From contig JBGORM010000002.1 in NCBI GenBank assembly GCA_041538185.1, forward strand, positions 1 through 64,000: a stretch of DNA of 64,000 bases, given 5' to 3'. The stretch's first letter is position 1. Each line of letters begins with the position of its first letter. Below are positions 9,862-19,103 of the stretch, piece by piece. Source of the stretch: Melioribacteraceae bacterium 4301-Me. Its GTDB lineage: Bacteria; Bacteroidota; Ignavibacteria; Ignavibacteriales; Melioribacteraceae. A model generated the notes under the pieces. That model saw nothing but the letters and a program-made list of their open reading frames with translations. It was not told the origin of the DNA and ran no database searches. A program made the position numbers and the translations under genes.

Positions 9862-10815
9862 ATGAGGATAGATATAAAATTAATTTGGTTAATTATCTTA
9901 ACAATTAGTCTTATATCTTGTGATATAAATGAAGAAACAAAAAACAACAGTAAAATTCTGGATCAACTTATTGTTTTTGGTGATAGCAATAGTGATCCAG
10001 GCAACATTTATAATAAGACCAATCATTTGATTCCAGTAACTCCGCCGTATTTTCAAGGGAGATTTTGCAACGGTCCAACATGGGCAGAATTAGTTGCAAG
10101 CAAATTTAACCTTGTTGGCGATGCTAACATGAATTTTGCCTACGGTGGAGCTTGTTCCGATTCTCTTAATGCTATAGCTTTAAAAATCCCGCCACAGGCA
10201 CCCGAGCCATACTCAACTATTCGAAATGCTATTATGTTTACAGGACTTCTTGAACAGGTTGAAGAGCTAAGAGCATCTGCAATACGCCCTAAATTAAATC
10301 ACCTTGTTGTTATTTTTATTGGTGGAAACGACTATAGCCTTGAAAACGAAGTAAATGATTCAAAAGTGGATCATGTAATATCTTCAATAGAAAAGGCTAT
10401 CTCTCGAATTAAAGAAATGGGATGGAAACGAATTGTTATTTTTACTCTGAACGATCATGCTGCAACCATAGAGTTAGATTCAAGTGCAGTAGAAGCAGAT
10501 AAAGTTTATTTTGAATTGGCAAAAAGAAATAATGCACGACTTAAAGAAGCAGTTGTTCAATGGAGTAATAAATTAGGGATTGATATAAAAATATGGGATT
10601 TTGCAGCTTTTCTGAAAGATGTAACTGACCACGCAGTAAGTTATGGTTTTACTGACTTGCTGAATCCAATCTACGAAGGAAGCTTTTTTGCTTTTGATGG
10701 CAAGTTAAACGATGCAAAGGGAAAATTATTCTGGGATTTCACACCGCATTACTCGGCAGCCATACATAATGTAATTTCTGATGAGTTTATTAAATTTTTG
10801 CAGAATTTTAATTAA
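9862..10815 (+). CDS. Lipoprotein SGNH/GDSL hydrolase
   Basis: The 317-aa protein has a lipoprotein signal with Cys20 in SLISC. Its mature part carries the GDSL block I (IVFGDSNSDPGN, Ser42 nucleophile), a Gly in block II (NFAYGGAC), block III GGND and block V FWDFTPHYSAAIH with the catalytic Asp/His pair. This arrangement matches GDSL lipases/esterases of the lysophospholipase and thermolabile-hemolysin type. It should act on ester bonds outside the cytoplasm. The natural substrate is unknown. An SD-like AAGGAAATAAGC precedes the ATG. A 6-bp stem (10851-10866, ggtcag/ctgacc) lies just downstream with no T-run. Confidence 0.87.
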   Translation: MRIDIKLIWLIILTISLISCDINEETKNNSKILDQLIVFGDSNSDPGNIYNKTNHLIPVTPPYFQGRFCNGPTWAELVASKFNLVGDANMNFAYGGACSDSLNAIALKIPPQAPEPYSTIRNAIMFTGLLEQVEELRASAIRPKLNHLVVIFIGGNDYSLENEVNDSKVDHVISSIEKAISRIKEMGWKRIVIFTLNDHAATIELDSSAVEADKVYFELAKRNNARLKEAVVQWSNKLGIDIKIWDFAAFLKDVTDHAVSYGFTDLLNPIYEGSFFAFDGKLNDAKGKLFWDFTPHYSAAIHNVISDEFIKFLQNFN

Positions 10816-11001
10816 CAGCAGCTTAATATATCAGTAGTAAGTCCCAAGTAGGTCAGGAGGCTGACCCGACCAACAGTTAAAATCACAAACAATAAACTGA
10901 GGTTTTGTTCTTTGAGCTAAAGTTTCACTTTCCAACGCTTATAAGCTACCAGCAAATCCTTTAGTTTAAAACCAAACCGAATTTTTCAGTAAGTGATGTT
11001 T

Positions 11002-11661
11002 TCATTCGTCTTCACACGAGCAAAGTTTGTTTGTGCGAGCTTTTTCAAAAGATTCTTTTCCTTCTTTATAGGATAAATAAGCAATAAGAACTGCGCCAAT
11101 AGAATCAATTCCGCCAATGTTAGTTAATTCATAGCCGAGGCTTGCTAAAAGGAGAATAATTGAGAGATACAAACAAGTTTTTGTGCATTTTGCGTCAGCA
11201 ATTATTGCTTGAGAATTGAGCGCTTTGCCGACTTTCATTTTATACATAATGAGCAACTGCATTGCCAAAATTGAAATTATAGAAATCACTATACCCCAGA
11301 AAGTAGTCTCTGGTTTATGATTTGTAACTACGTTATATATGGCAGTTGCTGCTAATCCAGCGGAAAGAAAGTAAAATGCAGTCCCAGTTACTTTTAATGC
11401 TGTTTTTTCGAAATCATCTCGTGTTTCTTCACCTTTTTGCTTAATTCTTTTTAGAAAATGCCAAATACCAATTCCAGAAATTACTTCTACAAATGAATCT
11501 ATTCCAAAACCTAGTAAAGAAAGCGTACCATCCTCATATCCAAAAATTACTGAAATTAATCCTTCTACAATGTTGTAGTAAATTGTAATTAACATTAAAG
11601 CATAAGCATATGAATAAAGTTTTGCTCTGCTTTCATCACTAATTGATTGAGTAAACAGCAT
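11002..11661 (-). CDS. CDF-like cation transporter with altered metal sites
   Basis: The 219-aa protein has about six hydrophobic segments and the general layout of the cation diffusion facilitator / TMEM163-like group: GFGIDSFVEVISG in helix 2 and AIIADAKCTKTC in helix 5, where classical CDF proteins have HxxxD motifs. It lacks the usual C-terminal cytoplasmic domain and ends in CSCEDE, a possible metal-binding tail. The substrate ion is uncertain. It is the last gene of a minus-strand run and follows the DUF5362 gene by 24 bp. Confidence 0.75.
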   Translation of the reverse strand: MLFTQSISDESRAKLYSYAYALMLITIYYNIVEGLISVIFGYEDGTLSLLGFGIDSFVEVISGIGIWHFLKRIKQKGEETRDDFEKTALKVTGTAFYFLSAGLAATAIYNVVTNHKPETTFWGIVISIISILAMQLLIMYKMKVGKALNSQAIIADAKCTKTCLYLSIILLLASLGYELTNIGGIDSIGAVLIAYLSYKEGKESFEKARTNKLCSCEDE

Positions 11662-11685
11662 TTGAACATAAAACCTTTTTTGTTA

Positions 11686-12105
11686 TTAGAATGAATTATT
11701 TTGCTGCAAATGTGAAAATGAGCTTAGCAAAGGAATAAAAATTGCAAAAAATATAATTACACTAACAGCAATTAGCACTAGTGTAATTATCACAAGTATT
11801 TTTAATATCTTAAAATATTTTGCTTGTAACTCGAAGCCGTAACGCATAGCACGAGGGTCGTTTGTTGTTTTAAATAGCTCAAATTGTTCGGCGGATTCGC
11901 GCATACGCAAGCCAATTAATATGTATGGTATGCCGACTACAGCTCCAATAATTGACAGGCAATTAAGAGCGCCGTAGATAATTATAAAAACACCTACAAA
12001 CTTCATGTCTCTTACCATCTGTCCAAATGTTATTTGGAACATTGATGGTGCTTTTGTTTCTGAAGAAACAGTTTCGTTTAGATTAATTTCGTTGAAGTCT
12101 TCCAT
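11686..12105 (-). CDS. DUF5362-like small membrane protein
   Basis: The 139-aa protein has a polar N terminus, a hydrophobic hairpin (residues about 35-65: FVGVFIIIYGALNCLSIIGA), a charged middle (ESAEQFELFKTTNDPRAMRY) and a long C-terminal membrane segment. This resembles the DUF5362 family, of unknown function. I chose the ATG at 12105 over an upstream in-frame ATG because a strong ribosome-binding site, ACGGAGGAAAAT, sits directly before it. It lies between the DMT-like gene and the CDF-like gene on the same strand. Confidence 0.7.
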   Translation of the reverse strand: MEDFNEINLNETVSSETKAPSMFQITFGQMVRDMKFVGVFIIIYGALNCLSIIGAVVGIPYILIGLRMRESAEQFELFKTTNDPRAMRYGFELQAKYFKILKILVIITLVLIAVSVIIFFAIFIPLLSSFSHLQQNNSF

Positions 12106-12208
12106 ATTTTCCTCCGTGTTGTTATTAAACATGAAATTGAAAGACGTTATTAGCAAATATATAATTTATTTTTGTTTATAGACCAATTTAGTTCAAGTCG
12201 ATAAAATA

Positions 12209-13405
12209 TTATTTATACTTTTTATCGATTTCTACAACTTTATTTTTGCTATAGTCGGAAACACCAACCATTAATCCAGAAGTTACAACAAAAGCTCCAA
12301 TAATTTGCCATAATGTTACATTTCTGCCGAATAAAAGCATGATGAATGGCAGTAAGGCTAAATATACGTTTGTGTAAGGTACCCAAAAATGTGCAGCGAA
12401 TTTAGAAAGCTTGAAAAAGCCAAAACTGTAAATGTAGCCGGAAAGTCCAGCTGCAACAACAAATATAATTGGTAACCAGTTATTAGGAATAATAGTGCCT
12501 TCGAACAAAGAGAAGAATCGATTGTAATCAACTGAAACGAAGACTTCTTTTAATTCTTTCTTAGTCTCTTCGGGTAAATTTTCTTTTAAGTAAAATTTAT
12601 TGTTTACTTGTTGATAGTTAGTTAGCAGTAATTCTTTTTTGTTGTTATTTACTTTTGACAAGACCGCAGACTGAAACTCTTCAGCTGAAATATTTAATGG
12701 CAAGTTTGCATGCAGTGCATCGCCAATTAACGGGAATATAAAAAGTGCAGCAGTAATAAAAATCATTTTCCATATTTCTCGCCAGACCACAAGTGCATTG
12801 GGTCCAACACCTTTAAGCGCGGTCTGAACCGTTTTGTTGTTTAGGACTTGTTGAGAGCACAAACAGCAGTTGATTATTATAATCCAAATAACAGCATTTA
12901 AGTCTAAAACTGACTTTGGGTCGACGTGTGTTCCTATTATGCTTGGGATGTGAGGTATACTCAGGCCTATAATTACAAGTGAAATTCCCCACCAGTGTTC
13001 TTTTCTTATTGGAGCGTTGAACAGTACTTTACCAAAAAAAGGCAAAAAAGCTAAATAGACATTAACGTATGGTGCGTAGATGTGTGGAGAATAATATCTC
13101 GGCAGATAAAAGAAGCCGATATTTTCTATTACTCCAGTAAATGCGCAAATCATTATTGTTGTTAAAGATAATATTCCAGGCCATAAATATTTAAGCTCTT
13201 TGCCGCGAATAATTTCAATAAACACAGCAACTACAGCCCAGGCTAATTTAGAAATTTCACGCCACCATGTCATCACGCCAGGTGTTACGTCCACTCTGCT
13301 GCCCCCAGTGTATTCGGGCTGATTTCCCATCCAATTGAGAAGATATTGTCCACCCAAAGCGCCATTAATTATTGATAGCCATGTTAGTAGTATTATCCAT
13401 TCCAT
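12209..13405 (-). CDS. Internally duplicated DMT/EamA-like membrane transporter of unknown substrate
   Basis: The 398-aa protein has about ten hydrophobic segments in two similar halves. VMTWWREISKLAWAVVAVF matches ALVVWREIWKMIFITAALF, and IYAPYVNVYLAFLPFFGK matches FWVPYTNVYLALLPFIML. The paired WRE and P-Y-x-N-V-Y-L-A motifs look like functional positions. The second half has an extra hydrophilic stretch of about 80 residues (roughly 235-315, with many Asn, Lys and Glu) between its first two helices. The architecture recalls drug/metabolite transporters, but I do not recognise a named family. It lies 71 bp after the kinase gene and may be co-transcribed with it. Confidence 0.65.
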   Translation of the reverse strand: MEWIILLTWLSIINGALGGQYLLNWMGNQPEYTGGSRVDVTPGVMTWWREISKLAWAVVAVFIEIIRGKELKYLWPGILSLTTIMICAFTGVIENIGFFYLPRYYSPHIYAPYVNVYLAFLPFFGKVLFNAPIRKEHWWGISLVIIGLSIPHIPSIIGTHVDPKSVLDLNAVIWIIIINCCLCSQQVLNNKTVQTALKGVGPNALVVWREIWKMIFITAALFIFPLIGDALHANLPLNISAEEFQSAVLSKVNNNKKELLLTNYQQVNNKFYLKENLPEETKKELKEVFVSVDYNRFFSLFEGTIIPNNWLPIIFVVAAGLSGYIYSFGFFKLSKFAAHFWVPYTNVYLALLPFIMLLFGRNVTLWQIIGAFVVTSGLMVGVSDYSKNKVVEIDKKYK

Positions 13406-13476
13406 GAGGGTGATCTCCGGGTTTTAATTTAAGATTAGTTTGAAACGGTAATTTGTATTCAATGTGTATCTCAATA

Positions 13477-14820
13477 TTAATGATAATTTAATGTGCTTCC
13501 ACCAATAAATTCTCTTAATACAGAGTCACCCGGTATCGGCGAGTCGTCTGCGATTGGTTCAACTTCTTGAAGGACTTTACTTATCCGTGTTGCTCTTGTG
13601 TAGGCATCAATTCTTAGTGGGTCGTCTTTATACTTTTTCTCCCATTCAATAAAATCAATTAGAAGTTTTGAAGCATATAAAGGTACTTCGTAAGACATAG
13701 AAGTGTTTATGATATAATCGGCAGTGTTGCAATAGGGCAAAATATTTCTTTTTTCTGAAGAGCGAACATAATGCCAATGCAATAATGTTTGTTCGGGATT
13801 ATAAGCCCTGTGTACAGAATCCCTTAACATGCGTCGTATTAAACGTAAATCAGTCCATCTAATATAAACACCGTCACCGGTTTTCATTTGAAGGAGTGGT
13901 TCAAGATAAAGTTTGAATTTTAAATCAGCAGAAATTTCCTTGCTGAATTCCGGGTGTAATCCATGAAGACTGTCGATAAGCAGTACTTCATTTTCTTTAA
14001 GCTGGAGTGGAGTTTGATTTAAGAACCGCTTTCCAAGTTTAAAGTCATAATAAGGCACTTTTACTTCTTTGCCATCTGCCAAAAGTTTAAGATGTTCATT
14101 TATCATCTGAAGATCTAATGCTTGAGGTGTTTCAAAGTCATAATCTCCAAATTCATCTTTTGGATGCATCTCTAAGTCAAAAAAATAATTATCGACAACG
14201 AGAGGTTTAAAATTCATACCTAACTTGTTAAGTCGCTGCTTAAGTTTAATTGTAGTAGTAGTTTTACCCGATGAGGAAGGGCCGCTTACAAAAACCATTT
14301 TCAATTTGTCGCTTCTTTCTTTTATAATTTCCGCTGCGGTATCAAGTTGAGTTTCGTAAAAGGTCTCGCATTCGTGAACAATATGAGGAAACTCACCGGC
14401 TCTAATTCGTTCGTTTATTGCTTGTACAGTATGCAAATTGTGACTAACAGCCCAATCTAACGAACGCCAAACTTTAGCCCAAGGAATAAATTCTGACGGT
14501 TTTGAAAAATGTTTAGAATCCGCTCTTCTTCGTTTGGCTGCTTCTTCTCTGTAAAGAATAAATTCCTTTGCTACTTTTGCATGTCCATTTTCAATCAACA
14601 CTTTTTCTATAATGTCTTGAATTTCTTCGATATGCGGTTTATAACCATCTTCAAATTTCTCTTCCATAATTGCTACAACTTGTTTGCATAATTGCTCGGC
14701 TTTTTCTTTGTCACGTCCGCCTACAGCCACTGCTGCTCTGTATATTGCGTTGGTAATCCTATCAGGATTAAATGGAACTATTGCTCCTGTTCTTTTAATA
14801 ACGAACTTTATTTTTCCCAT
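13477..14820 (-). CDS. ATP-cone domain fused to uridine kinase / phosphoribulokinase-like kinase
   Basis: The 447-aa protein starts with an ATP-cone (about residues 3-92: VIKRTGAIVPFNPDRITNAI and later EFILYREEA), the allosteric nucleotide-binding module best known from ribonucleotide reductases and NrdR. It continues as a P-loop kinase of the uridine kinase/PRK family, with the Walker A motif GPSSSGKTTTT at about 180-190, VVDNYFFD and LLIDSLHGLHPE. It probably phosphorylates a nucleoside or similar substrate, with nucleotide control through the cone. The exact substrate is not determinable. It is the first gene of a minus-strand run of four. Confidence 0.82.
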   Translation of the reverse strand: MGKIKFVIKRTGAIVPFNPDRITNAIYRAAVAVGGRDKEKAEQLCKQVVAIMEEKFEDGYKPHIEEIQDIIEKVLIENGHAKVAKEFILYREEAAKRRRADSKHFSKPSEFIPWAKVWRSLDWAVSHNLHTVQAINERIRAGEFPHIVHECETFYETQLDTAAEIIKERSDKLKMVFVSGPSSSGKTTTTIKLKQRLNKLGMNFKPLVVDNYFFDLEMHPKDEFGDYDFETPQALDLQMINEHLKLLADGKEVKVPYYDFKLGKRFLNQTPLQLKENEVLLIDSLHGLHPEFSKEISADLKFKLYLEPLLQMKTGDGVYIRWTDLRLIRRMLRDSVHRAYNPEQTLLHWHYVRSSEKRNILPYCNTADYIINTSMSYEVPLYASKLLIDFIEWEKKYKDDPLRIDAYTRATRISKVLQEVEPIADDSPIPGDSVLREFIGGSTLNYH

Positions 14821-15079
14821 AGTTTTTTAAATTATTTCACAAAAGACCGTTAAATTTAATTTCTGTTTACTATTTATTCAAAATTATTTTCACTTTTTTT
14901 GTATAACTATTATTGATTAAGCAATGGCTATTATGTTTAAAACTAAGTTGTAAGACAGTTAATTTGTTATTTAACTGTGAATCTTTATTAAGTCAATTTA
15001 CATCTAACGCAAAAGAAAAACTAAATACAATTATGTCGTAAATAAATTTTTTAGTAATTAATTATAAAAGGAAATTATT

Positions 15080-15511
15080 ATGGCAACAAAGACTGCAGTT
15101 GTAAAGCAATTACAGGGGATTACATTTGCTGGTAAAACAGATTCGAATCATTGGATTATGATGGATGGGCCGGAAAATTTTGGCGGCAGTAATGCTGCAA
15201 TTCGGCCGAAAGAATTAATATTAATAAGTTTAGGCGGATGCACAGGTAGCGATGTTGTATCAATTTTGCAGAAGAAAAGAGTTCCACTTGAGGGCTTTGA
15301 AATTAGAATTAATGCTGAAACAGCAGATGAACATCCGCAGGTATTTACCAGAATTCATCTTGAGTATGTTTTTTATGGGAAAGACTTATCGATAAAAGAT
15401 ATTGAGCGAGCAATAGAACTTTCACAAACAAAGTATTGCAGCGTAACCGCAATGCTGCAAAAAGCAGTTGAAATTACTCATTCATACAGAATAGAAGAGA
15501 AGAAAGATTAG
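15080..15511 (+). CDS. OsmC-family peroxide/thiol protein
   Basis: The 143-aa protein has the two OsmC/Ohr cysteines: Cys54 in LISLGGCTGSDVVSIL and Cys120 in KYCSVTAMLQ. Members reduce organic or fatty-acid hydroperoxides through this Cys pair, usually with a lipoyl or low-molecular-weight thiol donor. The length and the shape of the Cys motifs fit the general OsmC branch (YhfA-like) better than Ohr. AAAGGAAATT precedes the ATG as a ribosome-binding site. It is a single gene. Confidence 0.88.
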   Translation: MATKTAVVKQLQGITFAGKTDSNHWIMMDGPENFGGSNAAIRPKELILISLGGCTGSDVVSILQKKRVPLEGFEIRINAETADEHPQVFTRIHLEYVFYGKDLSIKDIERAIELSQTKYCSVTAMLQKAVEITHSYRIEEKKD

Positions 15512-15623
15512 ATTGAGGTAATCGAAGGGAAAAACAATTTTATTGTAATACTTCTAAAGTTTATTTAAAGCTGTTCAGCTTTGATTTGCTTTATTAACGA
15601 AACTTGATTAATTGTTCTTTATG

Positions 15624-16007
15624 CTATTTTAAATATTTTTCTGGTATTGGTTTTCTGCCTGCGTATCCCTCTTCAATACTGTGATAAAACTTTATATCGT
15701 CTTCATCACTGCGCCAGCAAAGTAAAACTTCTTCATTATCAATTATTGCCGGAAAATCTACAAGTCCTACCGTAAAATTCCAATCTTTATATGAGCAGCC
15801 AATCTCTTCGAGTTCGTGCATGTAATAATTAATTTCGCTGCTTAATTTTTGAATTTCATAATTGTTTTCTGCCCCTTCACCTAATGAATCAACTATAGTT
15901 CTTATCTGGAACGCATTATTAAGTATATCTTTTACAATTCTTTTTACTAGCGGAAGAGTTTTCCTTGCTTCCTTTGGAGTGAAGTATTTTACTTCAGCTT
16001 TGTTCAT
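15624..16007 (-). CDS. DUF2203 family protein
   Basis: The small soluble protein (127 aa) begins MNKAEVKYFTPKEARKTLPL, the usual opening of DUF2203 proteins. It contains a helical hairpin followed by LVDFPAIIDNEEVLLCWRSD and the C-terminal GYAGRKPIP typical of the family. Function is unknown. The ATG at 16007 is preferred to an in-frame ATG eight codons upstream because GGTGGT lies just before it and homologues start there. Confidence 0.8.
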   Translation of the reverse strand: MNKAEVKYFTPKEARKTLPLVKRIVKDILNNAFQIRTIVDSLGEGAENNYEIQKLSSEINYYMHELEEIGCSYKDWNFTVGLVDFPAIIDNEEVLLCWRSDEDDIKFYHSIEEGYAGRKPIPEKYLK

Positions 16008-16235
16008 AGCACCACCAATTTTTAGTAGCAAAATAAAAATATTTTTAATAATTGGAAGGTAAATTTTCGTTGGGAAAATACCATTTTTTCTAATAAGAAG
16101 AATCGTGAATAAGTTTTTTCTCAGTTATCTTAAAAACTATTTTACAGTAGGTTTTACTCCTACGTTGTTAGTCAACGTTTTTGTTTCGGAAGGTTAACTG
16201 AAGTAGAGTAAAAGTTGAACTCAAAAAACTTATGT

Positions 16236-16312
16236 GAATTCACCACGTTGTGATTAAAAATAAGCTTCTACATGCCAATTCGGGCTGGTGAAGAATTTGG
16301 GTTAATTGAGAT
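16236..16312. repeat. Composite palindromic repeat (CCAC-N3-GTGG family) in a 407-bp gap
   Basis: Within the gap 16008-16414 lies gaattcaccacgttgtg (16236-16252), followed after about 20 bp by cgggctggtgaagaatttgggttaa. The same two pieces, in the same order and orientation, occur at 45831-45917. The rest of the gap is AT-rich with no ORF or RNA that I recognise. The last 20 bp, with TTAAAAGGATAAATA, serve as the DUF1015 gene's ribosome-binding region. Confidence 0.75.
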
Positions 16313-16414
16313 AAAATATCCCCCTTTCCTGCATCAAAATTTTACATTCTTATGCATAAGTGATATTTTTCATAAGAAAAATTTCAAATACTTTTCAAAT
16401 TAAAAGGATAAATA

Positions 16415-17653
16415 ATGGCAGTTATAAGACCATTTAAGGCAATCAGGCCAGTGGAAAAAGTAGCCCACCTTGTTGCAAGCGTACCTTACGATGTGGTAAA
16501 TAAAGAGGAAGCGGCAAATTTAGCTAAAGGTAATCCGATTAGTTTTTTGCGGGTTACCAGGTCGGAGATTGAGCTGAAAGCGAATGTAAATCCTTATTCA
16601 CAAGAAGTCTACGAAAAGGCAAAAGAAAATTTTGAGCGTCTTAAAAGAGAAGCTCCGCTTGTGCAGGATACTACTGCTCATTTTTATTTATATCGGCTAA
16701 CAATGGGAAATCAAACTCAAATAGGAATAGCAGCAACTTTTAGTGTGGATGACTATGAAAATAATATTATTAAAAAACATGAGAAGACAAGAAAAGAAAA
16801 AGAAGATGATAGAACGAATCATATTTTAGCAACTAATGCTCAAACTGGTCCGGTCTTTTTAACTTATCATGGAGTTGAAGCTGTAAATAATGCAATTAAA
16901 GAGGTAATAGAGAGAAATGAACCATTATATGATTTTCGTTCGAATGATGGAATTCAACATACAATTTGGCTGATACCGTCAGACTATGATGATTTAATTA
17001 TCTATGAAATTGGCAAAGTTAAAAATCTTTACATTGCAGATGGTCATCACCGCGCTGCAAGTGCATGGCGTACAAGAGAAACTAAAAAGCATAATAATGT
17101 CAGGCATACAGGTGAAGAAGAGTATAATTTTTTTCTTGGCGTCTTGTTCCCCGCTGAACAGTTAAAGATTCTTCCTTATAATAGAGTTGTACACGATTTA
17201 AATAATTTTTCTGTAGATGAATTTTTAACAGAAGTTAAAAAGAATTTTATTGTGAAAGAAACAGAGTTGAAAAGTCCTGCTGAGAAACAAACTATTTGCA
17301 TGTACGTTCAAAATAAGTGGTATTTACTTACACCAAATGAAAATGTAAAACTAACGGAATCTATAGCTGAGAATTTGGATGTAAGTATTTTACAAAATTA
17401 TTTATTGGAACCGGTGTTAGGAATTAAGGATCCTCGAACAGATAAAAGAATTGACTTTATCGGTGGAATTAGAGGAACTGAAGAATTAGAAAGCTTGGTT
17501 AACAACGGAAAAGTTGCAGCTGCGTTTTCAATGTACCCCGTTTCAATTGATGACCTGATTAATATTTCTAATATGGGTGAAATAATGCCCCCAAAATCTA
17601 CGTGGTTTGAACCTAAGTTAAGAGATGGACTGCTGATTCACTCAATTGTATAA
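16415..17653 (+). CDS. DUF1015 family protein with DGHHR motif, linked to serC
   Basis: The 412-aa protein begins MAVIRPFKAIRPV and carries SVPYDVVNKEEA, both typical of DUF1015. The most striking motif is YIADGHHRAASAW (Asp209-Arg213). It resembles the DGHHR motif of ParB-fold ADP-dependent serine kinases (SerK), which is an analogy I draw from the motif and not a proven homology. KHEKTRKEKEDDRTNHI forms a second conserved charged block. It sits 84 bp upstream of serC on the same strand, a common pairing for this family, so a role in serine or phosphoserine metabolism is likely. The reaction is not established here. Confidence 0.82.
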   Translation: MAVIRPFKAIRPVEKVAHLVASVPYDVVNKEEAANLAKGNPISFLRVTRSEIELKANVNPYSQEVYEKAKENFERLKREAPLVQDTTAHFYLYRLTMGNQTQIGIAATFSVDDYENNIIKKHEKTRKEKEDDRTNHILATNAQTGPVFLTYHGVEAVNNAIKEVIERNEPLYDFRSNDGIQHTIWLIPSDYDDLIIYEIGKVKNLYIADGHHRAASAWRTRETKKHNNVRHTGEEEYNFFLGVLFPAEQLKILPYNRVVHDLNNFSVDEFLTEVKKNFIVKETELKSPAEKQTICMYVQNKWYLLTPNENVKLTESIAENLDVSILQNYLLEPVLGIKDPRTDKRIDFIGGIRGTEELESLVNNGKVAAAFSMYPVSIDDLINISNMGEIMPPKSTWFEPKLRDGLLIHSIV

Positions 17654-17737
17654 TGAAATGGGAAATTATTTTGATTAGCAATTTGAATGAATTACGTTAA
17701 CAATAATCATAAATCATAAAATAAGAGAGATAAAAAC

Positions 17738-18826
17738 ATGGGAAAAAGAATTTATAATTTTAGTGCTGGACCGGCTGTATTGCCTGAAGAGGTACTGCTT
17801 GAAGCTCAAAAGGATTTATTTTCTTACAAGGGCTCTGGAATGTCGGTGATGGAAATGAGCCACAGAGGAAAAATATTCGATGAAATTATTAAAACAGCCG
17901 AATCAGATTTAAGAAAATTACTTGAAATACCTGAAAATTATTCCGTGTTGTTTTTACAAGGCGGTGCAACTTTGCATTTTTCAATGGTTCCTTTAAATCT
18001 TATGCCTCCTAAGAACAAAGCTGATTATATAATAACCGGTTCATGGGCAAAGAAAGCGTTGAAAGAAGCTAAGAGAGTAGGAACAGTTAACATAGCTGCC
18101 ACAACCGAATCAGAAAATTTTACTCGTTTGCCAAAACAATCTGAATTAAAATTGGACCCTGATGCTGCTTATGTTCATTTTACTTCCAACAATACAATTT
18201 ATGGTACACAATTTAAAAACGAACCAGAAGTAGGCAACGTTCCTTTGGTATGTGACGCTTCTTCTGATATACTTCATAAAAAAATTGATGTAAAAAAATA
18301 TGGATTGATTTATGCGGGCGCTCAAAAAAATATTGGACCCTCCGGTGTTGTTGTTGTAATTGTAAGAAAAGATTTGCTTGAAAGAAGCTCTGATTCTTTA
18401 CATACTTATTTGAATTACAAGGTACATGCTGAAAATAATTCACTCTATAATACACCGCCTACTTTTGGGATTTATATTGCTGGACTTGTATTTAAATGGT
18501 TATTAAGCATGGGTGGACTTGATGAAATGTATAAACGTAACGTTGAAAAAGCAAAAATACTTTACGATGCTATTGATTCTAGCGACGGCTATTACAAAGG
18601 AACAGTAACAGTTAAAGAGGACCGCTCTTTAATGAATGTTACTTATAGACTTCCTAATGAAGATTTGGAAAAGAAATTTGTAGAAGAAGCTAAGAAAAAA
18701 GGTTTTGATGGTTTAAAAGGGCATAGAAGTGTCGGCGGAATAAGGGCTTCTATTTATAATGCTTTTCCTAAAAAAGGTGTGGAAGATTTAGTAGAATTTA
18801 TGAACGACTTTAGAAAAAACAATTAG
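17738..18826 (+). CDS. serC: Phosphoserine aminotransferase
   Basis: The 362-aa enzyme converts 3-phosphohydroxypyruvate and glutamate to phosphoserine and 2-oxoglutarate, the second step of serine synthesis; it may also serve pyridoxal phosphate synthesis. It starts YNFSAGPAVLPEEVL, contains LFLQGGATLHFSMVPLNL, and has the cofactor Lys197 in YAGAQKNIGPSG, matching the family's usual position. The C terminus GHRSVGGIRASIYNAFP is also characteristic. Length is normal. It follows the DUF1015 gene; serA and serB are not in the window. Confidence 0.95.
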   Translation: MGKRIYNFSAGPAVLPEEVLLEAQKDLFSYKGSGMSVMEMSHRGKIFDEIIKTAESDLRKLLEIPENYSVLFLQGGATLHFSMVPLNLMPPKNKADYIITGSWAKKALKEAKRVGTVNIAATTESENFTRLPKQSELKLDPDAAYVHFTSNNTIYGTQFKNEPEVGNVPLVCDASSDILHKKIDVKKYGLIYAGAQKNIGPSGVVVVIVRKDLLERSSDSLHTYLNYKVHAENNSLYNTPPTFGIYIAGLVFKWLLSMGGLDEMYKRNVEKAKILYDAIDSSDGYYKGTVTVKEDRSLMNVTYRLPNEDLEKKFVEEAKKKGFDGLKGHRSVGGIRASIYNAFPKKGVEDLVEFMNDFRKNN

Positions 18827-18934
18827 TCATTGCTGCTTCAGCTGCTATAGTTACACTTCAACAAAAATCAAAGGACATGCGAGGGCAAGAGGACCTTGCC
18901 CCTGCATTGATGAAAATAGATGCAACTCATTACC

Positions 18935-19042
18935 GTTATTACGAACGAAGTGAGTGAGGTAATCCACAACAAAAATATGAGATGATGAATTTTTATAGTA
19001 GGGGATTATTTCATTCCGATAAAAGGCACGACATGTAATGAC
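18935..19042. repeat. MITE-like inverted-repeat element (copy 1)
   Basis: The left end gttattacgaacgaagtgag (continuing tgaggtaatcc) and the right end ggattatttcattccgataa (ending catgtaatgac) are imperfect inverted repeats of about 35 bp enclosing roughly 35 bp. The same pattern is found at 19906-20020. It lies in the gap between serC and the thioesterase and covers a spurious minus-strand ORF. Confidence 0.65.
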
Positions 19043-19103
19043 GATTTTATTTGTTTTGTCGATTGATGAAAACATAGATAAGAGCAGAAGGACCCTGGTA
19101 CCA

